NCBI RefSeq assembly: GCF_020103725.1 | Contig: NZ_JAHXBG010000020.1 | Span: 151,400 to 215,399 of the forward strand | From: Hyalangium gracile | GTDB taxonomy: Bacteria > Myxococcota > Myxococcia > Myxococcales > Myxococcaceae | DNA length: 64,000 nt | Direction of reading: 5' to 3' | Part shown: piece after piece, positions 1 to 9,014 of the stretch | Layout: each line of letters begins with the position of its first letter | Numbering within the stretch: the first letter of the stretch is position 1 | The notes under the pieces: generated by a model | Databases searched by the model: none | What the model was told of the DNA's origin: nothing | The model's input: the letters and a program-made list of their open reading frames with translations, nothing else | Translations under genes and position numbers: made by a program

Positions 1-1
1 C

Positions 2-334
2 GCCTCCGGCAGCTTTGGCGGCGTCACCGTGGCGCTCCTCGTCAAGCAGGACGTCCTCGTGGCTCGAGCCGGCGCGTGCGCCTACTACATGAGCCGCGTG
101 GAGGGAGGCTTCTCGGGCAAGCGCGACTGCGAGGGCTCGCTCGAGGAGGGGTTCTTCATCGACTTCCCCGAGAGTCTCCAGGCGCGCCCGCTCGGCGAGA
201 TGGCGACGCTGCTCACCCTGACGCTCGTCAACTACACGGATGCCTACGCCCAGGCCGTCTCTCCCGCCCGCTTCACCGCCCCTCGGGACTTCACCAAGAT
301 GGAGGCAAGGAGCAGCAGCCGGAAGATCAACTAG
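2..334 (+). CDS. hypothetical protein, 3' fragment (gene starts before the window)
   Basis: The reading frame is open from the first complete codon at base 2 and ends at TAG 332-334, so this is the C-terminal 110 residues of a longer protein. A GTG at base 29 could be read as a start, but the frame continues upstream without a stop and no ribosome binding site precedes it. The fragment has an alternating hydrophobic start, three cysteines and a basic, serine-rich tail. I do not recognise a family. It is followed 28 bases later by a membrane protein gene on the same strand, so the two may be co-transcribed. Confidence 0.55.
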   Translation, partial: ASGSFGGVTVALLVKQDVLVARAGACAYYMSRVEGGFSGKRDCEGSLEEGFFIDFPESLQARPLGEMATLLTLTLVNYTDAYAQAVSPARFTAPRDFTKMEARSSSRKIN

Positions 335-362
335 ACACGAGGTGCCGACAGGGTCGCGTACC

Positions 363-1025
363 ATGAGGACCATGTCCCGCGTTCACGTTCTGCTCCTGCT
401 GCTCTGTGTCGTGCTCCCGCTCTCGGGGGCCGCCCAGGCTCCGTCGCCGCCGCCCATGGTCCCCGCGCCCGCGGCTCCTCCGGCGGAGGCGGTGCAACCC
501 GAGGGCGAGCTCATCCCCCGCTCCAGCGTGACGCCCGACAGCGGAAGGGGCAGGGCCGGGCGTGTCATCCTCGGACCGCTGACGGGGCTCGTGCTGGGCC
601 TCCTGGCGGCCACGCCTGGACTCGTTCTCATGGGGGACTCGTTCTCCTGCAGCACCTGCGCGAACGACTCGGAGATCATCGGCGGCGGCCTGGTCAGCCT
701 CGTGGGCTTCACGGCGGGCACCGCGCTCGGGGTCAAGCTCATCGGGAGCCTGTTCTGGGGCGAGGGGCGCTTTCTGAAGACGCTCCTGGGCTCCGCGCTG
801 GGGTTCGGCGGAGGCCTCCTGACCATGATTCCGCTGATCGAGACGGAGGGAGGCTGGGCCGTGCCCCTGATCATCGGCCCCCTCATCGGCGCCGTCATCG
901 GCTACGAGCTGTCTCACACGGAGGAGCTCGAGCGCATGGCAGCCGGCCCGAGCGTGGCGGTGCTCCCGTCCGTGAGCGTGCATCCCTCGGGAGGCGTCAT
1001 CGCGGGGCTCATGGGTCGCTTCTGA
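363..1025 (+). CDS. glycine-rich membrane protein with signal peptide, unknown function
   Basis: A 220-residue protein. The ATG at 363 begins a basic N-terminus and a leucine-rich signal-like segment ending near an AQA site, followed by a Pro/Ala-rich linker (about residues 27-60). A second ATG at 372 is also possible. The rest holds about four glycine-rich hydrophobic segments (for example near residues 68-90, 102-130, 140-160 and 168-185), typical of small multi-pass membrane proteins. There is a Cys-Ser-Thr-Cys pair near residue 98. No enzymatic motif is visible. It ends 15 bases before the convergent lipoprotein gene. Function is unknown. Confidence 0.65.
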   Translation: MRTMSRVHVLLLLLCVVLPLSGAAQAPSPPPMVPAPAAPPAEAVQPEGELIPRSSVTPDSGRGRAGRVILGPLTGLVLGLLAATPGLVLMGDSFSCSTCANDSEIIGGGLVSLVGFTAGTALGVKLIGSLFWGEGRFLKTLLGSALGFGGGLLTMIPLIETEGGWAVPLIIGPLIGAVIGYELSHTEELERMAAGPSVAVLPSVSVHPSGGVIAGLMGRF

Positions 1026-1040
1026 GCCCCGAGGCTCGCT

Positions 1041-1733
1041 TCAGGGCGACAAGGGGACGAACACGCCGAGCACCCGCGTCTCCTCGTCATCGCTGGGATC
1101 CGTCTTCTCGGTGACGAGCATCCATCCCTGCTTGAAGGGGCGCAGCTCCATCCCCCGCGCGCCGACGCGGTACCCCTGAGGCGTGGGCTGGAGCTGCTCC
1201 TGGCGAAGCCGCCTTCCCTCGTCCAGCTCATGACGCAGCCGCAGCATCAGGTTCTCCTCCGGCAGCGACTCCGCTCCCCGGAAGAAGTGGTCGTCGAACC
1301 GCTCGCACGCGCTGCCCAGGTAGTCGAGGTCCGCCTCGCTCTCCGGCAACAGCTCGAAGAGCGCCATGGACACGCCCCCTTCCGCTGCCGGGGACAGCTC
1401 GAGCGCCGCCGGGTGGAACTCCTGCCCCCGCCGCTGCGCTCCCTGGTAGCGCTCCCGGAAGGTCATCCCCCAGAAGCGCGTCGGAGCGGAGAGCGGAGCG
1501 GTGAGCCGCGCCTCCGGCCAGGCCGCGGCCGCCAGGCACACCCCCTTGAAGTTGGAGGGCTTGTCCGGAACGCACGAGTCCCCGGTGGCCAGGGCCCTCA
1601 CCCACCCGGTCCGGTGCGCGCTCCCCGGCTCCTCCCCGGAAGCCCCCGCAACGTCCGCCCGCTTGCCGAGCATGCAGCCGGTGAACAGGACCATCGAACC
1701 GAAAATCGCCAGTGTGCTCAGCCGCTTCTTCAT
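1041..1733 (-). CDS. putative lipoprotein, unknown function
   Basis: A 230-residue protein. The ATG at 1733 is preceded by GGAG at a good distance. The N-terminus is Lys-Lys-Arg followed by a hydrophobic stretch and the lipobox LFTGC (Cys20), so it is very probably a lipoprotein. The mature part is mixed alpha/beta in appearance, rich in Glu and Arg, with two further cysteines. No known domain is recognised. The upstream gene on the same strand (1762-3237) is also a lipoprotein and lies 28 bases away, so both are probably one transcript exporting two envelope proteins. Confidence 0.7.
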   Translation of the reverse strand: MKKRLSTLAIFGSMVLFTGCMLGKRADVAGASGEEPGSAHRTGWVRALATGDSCVPDKPSNFKGVCLAAAAWPEARLTAPLSAPTRFWGMTFRERYQGAQRRGQEFHPAALELSPAAEGGVSMALFELLPESEADLDYLGSACERFDDHFFRGAESLPEENLMLRLRHELDEGRRLRQEQLQPTPQGYRVGARGMELRPFKQGWMLVTEKTDPSDDEETRVLGVFVPLSP

Positions 1734-1761
1734 GGAGCTCTCCGGGGCCCGCGGTGATGGC

Positions 1762-3237
1762 TCAACGCCGGGTCTGGATCATCTGCACCGTGGTGGTGCG
1801 GGGCTTCGAGAACGCCTCCACCTGCAGGATGCGGCGCGTGGGCGCGTTCTCGATCCACATCGTGTACTTCCGCGGGTCCTTGGCCTTGTGCTCGAACAGC
1901 TCGACCTTGAAGACCTTGATTGGCCCGGTCTTGCCTGCCTGGAGATCGCCGATGGACTGGAGATCCGTCACGTGCTGCACCAGGACGCGCCAGTCCGAGT
2001 GGAAGTTCTTGTCGAAGATGCCAGTCAGCTCGAACACGCGAAGGCTTCCGAGGAACCCCTCCTCCAGGGGGAGCGCGGCGACGGCCAGCTCGAGGGACGC
2101 ATTCGGCATGAAGAGCGGCACGTTCCCCACGGGGTGGTCGAGCTTCCCCTTGAACGAGCCCCCGAGCTCCATCTTCATCACGCCGTCGATGTTCTCCATC
2201 CGGAACGTGTTGGTCTCGTTCTTGTTCGTCATGCCGACGAGCTTCGTCTGCGTGGTCACCATCTTGTAGGGGACCAGCGTCTTCGCATCGAGCCAGTAGC
2301 GGTAGTCGAACTTCCCGTCCTGGGTGCGGCCGGTGTCGGTGACGAGGATCGCCTCCCGCTTCTTGTCGCGCTTTCGCTGGATGCTGCGCCGCATCGTCTG
2401 GAGGGCGTAGGAGAGAGGCTCGCGGTCCGCGCCCTTCCCCCACGCAGCCGTCTGCACGACGGTCCGATACTGGAACACCCCCGGCTTCAGGAGCGGCGCC
2501 TGGATGAGGGCGGCGCTGGAGGGCGGGAGGGGCGCCAGGCCCTGGCCCCCGCCTTCGGTGCGGAAGGACTTCACGAAGTGCTGGAGCACGTTCTCGGGAG
2601 GGGCTTCCTTTCCCTCGATGTGGAGGTGGACGACCTGGACGATCTTCTCCCCCAGGTTGATGTACTGCCCCGCCGAGTGCACCGGTGGTGACGTGTCACT
2701 CCTGGGGCTCAGGCGATACTCGGCCGCGGGGAAGCCGTCGACGACGATCGCGTCGTTCTGGAGGACCTCCAGGCCCTCGTTGCTCGCGATGGCGTTGAGG
2801 CGGCCCTGGAGGTGCGCGGAGGGGTTCTTCTCGAGCTCATCCGTCAGGACGACGTTGTCCTTCCAGTGCCTCGAGCTGAAGGTCCAGCCTCGGGCCGCAT
2901 CCGTGTAGCTGCAGACCGTTTGATCCCGCTGCTGGCTGCACTGGGGAGTGGCGGGGAACTCGACGCTGTACATGCCTCCAGGAGGCGTGAAGCGCACCCC
3001 CGGCGGGAGCTCCTCGGCTGGCGGCTCGGCCGGCTTCGGCTCAGGCGGAGCGGGAGCCTGCGCGGTGGCGGCCGGCTGGGCGGGAGCGGGTGTCCCAGGA
3101 GTGGAGGGAGCCGGGGCGGGGGCCGTCTCCGCGCGAGGGGGCACCACGGGGCGGGGGCGGGAGCGTGCGCAGCCGACCAGCGTCAGGCTGGCGGAGAGAA
3201 GGAGGCAGGAGATGCCTCGGACCGGGAATGGAGACAT
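1762..3237 (-). CDS. putative lipoprotein with Pro/Ala-rich linker
   Basis: A 491-residue protein if started at the ATG at 3237; a TTG at 3255 is in frame but would put six residues before the signal peptide. A signal sequence ends in the lipobox LTLVGC, followed by a long Pro/Ala/Glu linker (roughly residues 25-75) that would span the periplasm. The rest looks like two beta-rich globular parts. The second (about 260-490) has repeated strand patterns of the kind seen in lipid- or lipoprotein-carrier-like folds, but I cannot assign a family. It is the first gene of a likely two-lipoprotein transcript with 1041-1733. Confidence 0.65.
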   Translation of the reverse strand: MSPFPVRGISCLLLSASLTLVGCARSRPRPVVPPRAETAPAPAPSTPGTPAPAQPAATAQAPAPPEPKPAEPPAEELPPGVRFTPPGGMYSVEFPATPQCSQQRDQTVCSYTDAARGWTFSSRHWKDNVVLTDELEKNPSAHLQGRLNAIASNEGLEVLQNDAIVVDGFPAAEYRLSPRSDTSPPVHSAGQYINLGEKIVQVVHLHIEGKEAPPENVLQHFVKSFRTEGGGQGLAPLPPSSAALIQAPLLKPGVFQYRTVVQTAAWGKGADREPLSYALQTMRRSIQRKRDKKREAILVTDTGRTQDGKFDYRYWLDAKTLVPYKMVTTQTKLVGMTNKNETNTFRMENIDGVMKMELGGSFKGKLDHPVGNVPLFMPNASLELAVAALPLEEGFLGSLRVFELTGIFDKNFHSDWRVLVQHVTDLQSIGDLQAGKTGPIKVFKVELFEHKAKDPRKYTMWIENAPTRRILQVEAFSKPRTTTVQMIQTRR

Positions 3238-3318
3238 GCGCGCAGTGTCGGTCAAAGTGCCAGTGTCGGCAACAGGGCTTCCCCGAGCGGTGATCAGCGA
3301 ATGATCAGCGCGGGCCGC

Positions 3319-4179
3319 TCAGGGCGATTCGCTCGCCTGGGCGATGGACTTCGGTGGGGTGGCTCCCGCGCCCCGCGCCCCCAGCACCGTGCGCCACGCC
3401 GTGGCCAGCAGGATGATGCCGCCGCCCAGCAGGGCCCAGGGGCCGGGCCGCTCTCCAGCGAAGATGAAGGTCCACACCGGGTTGAGCACCGGCTCCAGCA
3501 GGATGAGCAGCGAGGCCTCCACCGCGGGCGTCTGCCGGATGCCCAGGTTGAAGAGCGTGTACGCCAGGCCCAGCTGGAAGACACCCAGGAAGAGCAGGAT
3601 GCCTCCATCCAGCGGCGTGGGCGCCGGGCCACCGAGCGCCGGCACCAGCACGCTCAGGCCCGCGAGCAGGTTGCCCCACACCAGCACCACCTGCCCCTCC
3701 GTCACCGCCCGCAGCCCCATGATGGTGAGCGAGAACGCCACGCCCGAGGCCAATGCGATTGCGTTGCCCATCAGCTGCCCCGGCTGGAGCTGATCCAGGA
3801 AGAAGAGGCTCAGGCCCACCAGGAAGATGGGGGCCGCCATCAGCTCGCCGCGCGAGGGCTTCTCGCGCAGCAGCAGGGGAGACAGCAGCAGCACGTACAG
3901 CGGCGCGGTGTCCTGCAGGAAGATGGCGTTGGCGGCGGTGGTGAGCTTGTTGGCGATGATGAACAGCACCACCGTGGCCGCGTAGGCCACCGCCACCCCG
4001 AGCGCCTTCAGCGAGGGCCGCTTGCGCCCGGCCGGGAAGGCCAGCCACAGCACCAGCGCCGCGACCAGCGAGCGCCCGGAGGCGATCTGGTAGGCGCTCA
4101 AAGTAGACAGCTTGACGGCCGCTCCCGCCGTGGACCAGAGCACGGCGGCGATCAGGATGTAGAGACGGGGGCGGAGCAT
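3319..4179 (-). CDS. EamA/DMT-superfamily transporter
   Basis: A 286-residue inner-membrane protein of the drug/metabolite transporter superfamily, whose members export small metabolites or amino acids. About ten hydrophobic helices are visible, arranged as two five-helix EamA repeats. The N-terminal repeat contains the typical LWSTAGAAVKL segment, and the second contains LEPVLNPVWTFIFAGERP, the conserved end of EamA domains. The start is the ATG at 4179; the frame stays open upstream but the extra residues are not membrane-like. It is transcribed divergently from the sensor kinase at 4301, with 121 bases between them. The substrate cannot be predicted. Confidence 0.88.
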   Translation of the reverse strand: MLRPRLYILIAAVLWSTAGAAVKLSTLSAYQIASGRSLVAALVLWLAFPAGRKRPSLKALGVAVAYAATVVLFIIANKLTTAANAIFLQDTAPLYVLLLSPLLLREKPSRGELMAAPIFLVGLSLFFLDQLQPGQLMGNAIALASGVAFSLTIMGLRAVTEGQVVLVWGNLLAGLSVLVPALGGPAPTPLDGGILLFLGVFQLGLAYTLFNLGIRQTPAVEASLLILLEPVLNPVWTFIFAGERPGPWALLGGGIILLATAWRTVLGARGAGATPPKSIAQASESP

Positions 4180-4300
4180 GGCGTGGCTGGACCGGGGGCA
4201 TATGCCGGCTGGCGGTGGAACGCCACTGCCGCGCGGCACCACGCGGAGGCAGGCGCGCGTGGCGGCCCCGACTCGGCGTAGACTGACACCCCATCACCTT

Positions 4301-7300
4301 ATGTGCCGTATCTCCCGAAGTCCCCCCAGGGAGCGCAGGCCCCCCTCTGCCTCCACCCAGGTTCATGCCCGCCTGCTGGCGGCGTGCCTGCTTGCGGGAC
4401 TGCTCGCGACGGGAAACGCCTGGGCCCTGGAGCCGACCAAGGCCCTCAACCAGTTCCCCCACCGCGTCTGGCAGACGGAGGACGGGCTGCCCCAGAGCAC
4501 CACGGTGGCCCTCGCGCAGACTTCGGACGGCTACCTGTGGGCCGGCACCTATGAGGGCCTGGTGCGCTTCGACGGCGTGCGCTTCACCGTCTTCGATCCC
4601 GGCAACACCCCCGCCCTGCCAGATCGCTCCATCACCTCCCTGGCCGTCGACCGGGACGGGACGCTGTGGATCAACACGAACAGCGGGCTGGCGGGCATGC
4701 GAGCGGGGAAGTTCTTCTCCATGCCCCTCCCCGAGGGCATCATCCCCCGCGGCGTGCACCAGCTGCTGCCGGCTCGGGACGGAGGCCTGTGGCTCGCCAC
4801 CGCGCGCAACGGGTTGATCCGGCTCTTCAAGGGCACCTTCGACGTCTTGACGTCCGAGCATGGGCTCGCCAGTGAGCGGGTGCTGGCGATGGCCGAAGGG
4901 GAGGACGGCAGCCTCTGGGTGGCCACGCCCGAAGGAGTGCAGCGCTGGGACGGCACGGCCTTCCTCCCTGGCCCCGAGTTCCAGGGGCCTCCCACCCTGG
5001 TGACGGCGCTGATGCTGGACCCGCAAGGCGTCCTCTGGGCGGGAGATCAGGCGGGCATCGTGTACCGGCAGCAGGGCGCGATGATGCTCCCCCACCCGGA
5101 AGCGAGCCTGCTCGGCAGTCCCATCTCCGTGCTGCTCATGGATCGTCACGGCGCGCTGTGGGCGGCGAGCCGGGGCCAGGGGCTGCTGCGCCTGGTGAAT
5201 GGGCGGCGCTCCGTGCTCGGCCCCGAGAGCGGGCTGGGGATCGACTCCATCATGTCCCTGCTGGAGGATGCCGAGGGCAACCTCTGGCTGGGCATGGGCA
5301 GCCACGGCCTGTACCGTCTCAAGGACGCCCCCTTCACGCCCTACGGTACCCCCGAGGGGCTGGGGCACGAGACGGTGAGCTCCCTGCTCGAGGCGCGCGA
5401 CGGCAGCCTCTGGTTCAGCCTCCTGGGCGGCGGCATCTCCCGCTTGAAGGACGGGCGCGTGACGACGTGGACGACGCGCGAGGGGCTCCTCGACAACATG
5501 GTCTTCGGCAGCGCCGAGGGGCGCGATGGCACCCTCTGGTTCGCCACGCGCAAGGGCCTCATCCGCTGGCGGGATGGCACGTTCTCCACCCTCCCCGAGG
5601 AAGGCCAGCCGCCCAGGAATCCCATCGGGTATGCCGTCGTCGAGGACGAGCAGGGCACGCTCTGGACCAGCACCCAGGATGGGCTCGCCCGCTGGGATGG
5701 GAGGCAGTTCGCGCTCGTCGCCCCGAAGGACCAGGTGCTCGGCGGCCTCATCCGGGTGCTCAAGCGGCGGGCCGCGGGCGGCCTCTGGGTCGGAACCCAG
5801 GGCGGCGGCCTGGCCGCGTACTCCCAGGGGGAGATCATTACTCTGTCCTCCCGGGGCAGTCCCATCAGCGGTGACGTCCGAGGCCTCTTCGAGGACGGCG
5901 AGACGCTCTGGGTCGGCACCACCCAAGGGCTCTTCCGCTGGAAGAACGGCGACTTCGTCCGCCTGTCCCGCGAGCAGGGGCTCTTCGACGACGTCGTCTT
6001 CGAGATCCTCCCGGACGGGAAGGGCAACCTGTGGATGACCTGCAACAAGGGCATCTTCCGCGTCTCCCAGCAGGAGCTGGAGGCCGTCGCGGATGGGCGA
6101 CTCGCCCGTGTCACCTCCCGCGCCTACGGCAAGGAGGATGGGATGCGCGTCGCGGAGTGCAACGCCCTGGGAGGGCCTTCGGGGGTCCGCGCGCGCGATG
6201 GCCGGCTCTGGTTCCCCACCGTCCGCGGCGCCGTGGCCTACGACGCGCGACATGAGAGGGCGCCCTCCTTGCTGCCTCCGGTGCTCCTCGAGGAGCTCAG
6301 GGTGGACGGGCGCTCCGTGCCTGGCGCCGAGTGGTCGCGCATCCCTCCCAGCGCGGGCCGCGTCGACATCCAGTACACCGCGGCGGCCCTGGCCGCCTCG
6401 GAGCAGCTGCACTTCCGCTACAAGCTGGAGGGCATCGACCCGGACTGGGTGGAGGCCGGCTCCCGGCGCGTCGCCTACTACACGCGCATTCCGCCGGGAC
6501 ACCATCGGTTCCTCGTCGAGGCGTTCATCCCGGCCAGCGGCGTGCCTCCCCGCGGAGCGCAGCTGGAGTTCCACCTGCAGCCGCGCTTCTTCGAGACGAT
6601 CCTCTTCCGCGTGGCGTGTGGCCTGGCCGCCGTGCTCGCCGTGGCGGGCGCGGTGTGGCTCCGCCTGCGTCAGTCGCGCGAGCGCGAGCGCAAGCTGCAG
6701 GTTCGCGTGGACGAGCGCACCGCGGAGCTGGCCATGCGCATCCAGCAGCTCGAGGCCACCCGGGAGCGGCTCGCCCACGCCGAGAAGCTGGTGGCGGTGG
6801 GAACGCTGGCCGCCGGCGTCGGCCACGAGATCAACAACCCGCTGGCCTACATCCTCTCCAACCTCCGCTACCTCTCCACGGAGCTGAGGGACCTGCCCCG
6901 GCGCGAGGACGAGAAGGAGCGCTGGCAGGAGGTGGAGGAGGCGCTGGCCGACGCGCTCCACGGCGCCGAGCGGGTGCGGAAGATCGTCCAGGCGCTGAAG
7001 ACGCTCGCCCGCGCGCAGGCCGAGCCTCCGAGCCGCGTGGACCTCCACGCCGTGCTGGACCGGACCGTGGAGGCGCTGGACCAGGAGTTGCGCCGCCGGG
7101 CCCGCCTGGTGAAGGACTACGGGCTGTCCCAGCCGGTGATGGGCGACGAGGGGCGCCTGGGCCAGGTCTTCCTCCACCTGCTGCTCAACGCCGCCCAGGC
7201 CATCCCCGAGGGCCAGCCGGAGAGCAACGAGATCCGCGTCACGACGCGCCGCGACCCGGCGGGCCGCGCCATCATCGAGGTGCAGGACACCGGCAAGGGC

Positions 7301-7507
7301 ATTTCCCCGGAGATACTCCCCCGCATCTTCGAGCCCTTCTTCACCACGAAGGAGGCGGGGGAGGGCACGGGGCTCGGCCTGTCCATCTGCCACGCCACCA
7401 TCCAGTCGATGGGCGGGGAGATCGAGGTGCAGAGCGAGCCGGGACAGGGCTCCATCTTCCGGATCCTCCTCCCACCGCTACAGGTTGCTCCAGCAGCCGC
7501 CCCCTAG
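4301..7507 (+). CDS. two-component propeller sensor histidine kinase
   Basis: A 1068-residue membrane sensor kinase. Order: signal/anchor segment (about residues 22-45); a long periplasmic region of two-component regulator propeller repeats (about 50-640), each with a G-x-LW-x-G/T core; a Y_Y_Y domain (about 650-760); one transmembrane helix (about 767-788); a short coiled coil; a dimerisation domain with phospho-acceptor His842 in GHEINNPL; and a HATPase domain with DTGKGI, IFEPFF and GTGLGLSI motifs. It lacks a receiver, so its partner regulator is elsewhere. The ATG at 4301 is the start next to the signal segment. In related proteins the propeller senses extracellular polymers; the ligand here is unknown. 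Confidence 0.92.
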   Translation: MCRISRSPPRERRPPSASTQVHARLLAACLLAGLLATGNAWALEPTKALNQFPHRVWQTEDGLPQSTTVALAQTSDGYLWAGTYEGLVRFDGVRFTVFDPGNTPALPDRSITSLAVDRDGTLWINTNSGLAGMRAGKFFSMPLPEGIIPRGVHQLLPARDGGLWLATARNGLIRLFKGTFDVLTSEHGLASERVLAMAEGEDGSLWVATPEGVQRWDGTAFLPGPEFQGPPTLVTALMLDPQGVLWAGDQAGIVYRQQGAMMLPHPEASLLGSPISVLLMDRHGALWAASRGQGLLRLVNGRRSVLGPESGLGIDSIMSLLEDAEGNLWLGMGSHGLYRLKDAPFTPYGTPEGLGHETVSSLLEARDGSLWFSLLGGGISRLKDGRVTTWTTREGLLDNMVFGSAEGRDGTLWFATRKGLIRWRDGTFSTLPEEGQPPRNPIGYAVVEDEQGTLWTSTQDGLARWDGRQFALVAPKDQVLGGLIRVLKRRAAGGLWVGTQGGGLAAYSQGEIITLSSRGSPISGDVRGLFEDGETLWVGTTQGLFRWKNGDFVRLSREQGLFDDVVFEILPDGKGNLWMTCNKGIFRVSQQELEAVADGRLARVTSRAYGKEDGMRVAECNALGGPSGVRARDGRLWFPTVRGAVAYDARHERAPSLLPPVLLEELRVDGRSVPGAEWSRIPPSAGRVDIQYTAAALAASEQLHFRYKLEGIDPDWVEAGSRRVAYYTRIPPGHHRFLVEAFIPASGVPPRGAQLEFHLQPRFFETILFRVACGLAAVLAVAGAVWLRLRQSRERERKLQVRVDERTAELAMRIQQLEATRERLAHAEKLVAVGTLAAGVGHEINNPLAYILSNLRYLSTELRDLPRREDEKERWQEVEEALADALHGAERVRKIVQALKTLARAQAEPPSRVDLHAVLDRTVEALDQELRRRARLVKDYGLSQPVMGDEGRLGQVFLHLLLNAAQAIPEGQPESNEIRVTTRRDPAGRAIIEVQDTGKGISPEILPRIFEPFFTTKEAGEGTGLGLSICHATIQSMGGEIEVQSEPGQGSIFRILLPPLQVAPAAAP

Positions 7508-7684
7508 GTCGCTGCGCCGCGGCATTGTCGGCTGGTGGGCGGATTCCCAGCCCGCGAGGCGGGGTTCCCCGAGCCCGGCGGGCCACATCGCGGGTTTCCC
7601 GTGACGCCGAGTCAACCCTTGTGGCCGGGGGGCCTAGGCATCCGGGAGTCCGTGCCTAGTTTCCGTTTCCTCGGAGACGGAGTG

Positions 7685-8191
7685 ATGACTCGGAGCCCTC
7701 TCTTGCTCACATTGCTGTGCCTGGCCGCCACCACCGGTTGTCGCCGCGTGCGCTTCGAGGACTCGGTGTTCTCCAAGAAGCAGGTGAGCTACCGCATCGG
7801 CGAGCTGCCCCGGCACTGGAGCCGCGTCTTCGTCGAGGGCAATGATCTGGCCTTCTCGGAGACGGACACCGGGCGGGCGCTCTCCATCAACTCCACCTGC
7901 GAGGGGCACGATGATCCGCCCCTGCCGGTGCTCACCCGCCACCTGTTGATGGGCTTCACCGACCGGCAGGAGGTGTCCCAGCAGCTCATCGAGCTGGACG
8001 GCCGCGAGGCCCTGCGCTCGCGCCACACGGCGAAGCTGGACGGCGTGCCGGTGGAGCTGGAGCTGGTGGTCCTCAAGAAGGACGGCTGCGTCTTCGACTT
8101 CACCTACGTCGCGCCGCCCGGGCAGGCCGAGGCGCGCCTGGCGGACTTCGATGCCCTGCTCCAGGGCTTCCACGCGGAGCGAGACTCATGA
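7685..8191 (+). CDS. small lipoprotein, first gene of the Mla-type operon
   Basis: A 168-residue protein with a short signal peptide and lipobox ATTGC (Cys19). The ATG at 7685 is used here; a GTG directly before it (7682) is equally possible and follows GGAGACGGA. The mature part has about three cysteines and an amphipathic fold with no recognised domain. Its stop overlaps the permease start by four bases (ATGA at 8188), so it is translationally coupled to the transporter. By position it may be an envelope component of the lipid transport system, but that is inferred from context only. Confidence 0.75.
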   Translation: MTRSPLLLTLLCLAATTGCRRVRFEDSVFSKKQVSYRIGELPRHWSRVFVEGNDLAFSETDTGRALSINSTCEGHDDPPLPVLTRHLLMGFTDRQEVSQQLIELDGREALRSRHTAKLDGVPVELELVVLKKDGCVFDFTYVAPPGQAEARLADFDALLQGFHAERDS

Positions 8192-9012
8192 GCACCTCGG
8201 TCGAGGTCGGCACGGGCGGGGGCGCGGAGCTCATGCCCGCGGAGCCCACGCTCTCCATCGGCGCGCGCGTCCGCCAGCGGCTGGAGGCGCTCGGGGCGAT
8301 GGTGGTGATGTCCGGCAAGGTCTTCTCTCGCGCCGTGCGCCCGCCCTATGACTGGGGCGCGCTCGTCTTCCATACCGAGTCGCTGGGCGTGCGCTCCATG
8401 CCCATCGCCCTGCTCACCTCGACGTTCGCGGGGCTCGTCATCTCGCTGCAGTTCGGCTTCTTCCTGGCGCGCTTCGGCGTGCAGTACACGGTGGGCCGCG
8501 TCGTCGTCCTCACGCTGTTCCGCGAGCTGGCCCCGGTGCTCACCGCGCTCACGGTGGGCGCGCGCATCGGCTCGGGCATCGCCGCCGAGCTGGGGGCGAT
8601 GACGGTGACGGAGCAGGTGGACGCCATCCGGGCGCTCGGGGCGGATCCGCTGCGCAAGCTGGTGGTGCCGCGGGTGCTCGCGTGCCTGCTGGTGCTGCCC
8701 ACCCTCACCGTGCTGGCGGACGTCATCGGCCTGGTGGCCGGCGCGCTCGTCGTCAACCTGCAGTACGGCATCTCCTTCGACATGTTCTTCCAGGGCGCGC
8801 TGGACACGGTGTTCATGAGCGACTTCGTGTCGGGCGTCATCAAGGGCGCCGTCTTCGGCGTCACCATCGGGCTGGTGGGCTGCTTCAAGGGCCTCACCGT
8901 GGAGGGCGGCACCGAGGGCGTGGGCCGCGCCACCACCCAGACGGTGGCCATCACCTCCGTCTCCGTGTGCCTGGCCGACTTCTTCATCACCAAGATCAGC
9001 CTCTACCTCTAG
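8188..9012 (+). CDS. mlaE: MlaE-type ABC transporter permease
   Basis: A 274-residue integral membrane permease of the MlaE family, the channel part of MCE transporters that move phospholipids between the outer and inner membrane. After a poorly conserved N-terminus (about 45 residues) come the family hallmarks: a helix with LQFGFFLARFG, the cytoplasmic coupling segment RELAPVLTALTVGARIGSGIAAELG (about 111-135), the TEQVDAIRALG motif, and terminal helices ending in a conserved DFF stretch. It overlaps the upstream lipoprotein gene by four bases and is followed two bases later by the ATPase gene. Confidence 0.93.
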   Translation: MSTSVEVGTGGGAELMPAEPTLSIGARVRQRLEALGAMVVMSGKVFSRAVRPPYDWGALVFHTESLGVRSMPIALLTSTFAGLVISLQFGFFLARFGVQYTVGRVVVLTLFRELAPVLTALTVGARIGSGIAAELGAMTVTEQVDAIRALGADPLRKLVVPRVLACLLVLPTLTVLADVIGLVAGALVVNLQYGISFDMFFQGALDTVFMSDFVSGVIKGAVFGVTIGLVGCFKGLTVEGGTEGVGRATTQTVAITSVSVCLADFFITKISLYL

Positions 9013-9014
9013 CC

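Noticed and set aside
3305..7393. A 1362-codon open frame on the minus strand
   Set aside because: It is antisense to the propeller kinase and the EamA gene, has shadow-like Arg/Pro/Ala/Gly composition and no recognisable domain; such frames arise from G+C-rich third positions.
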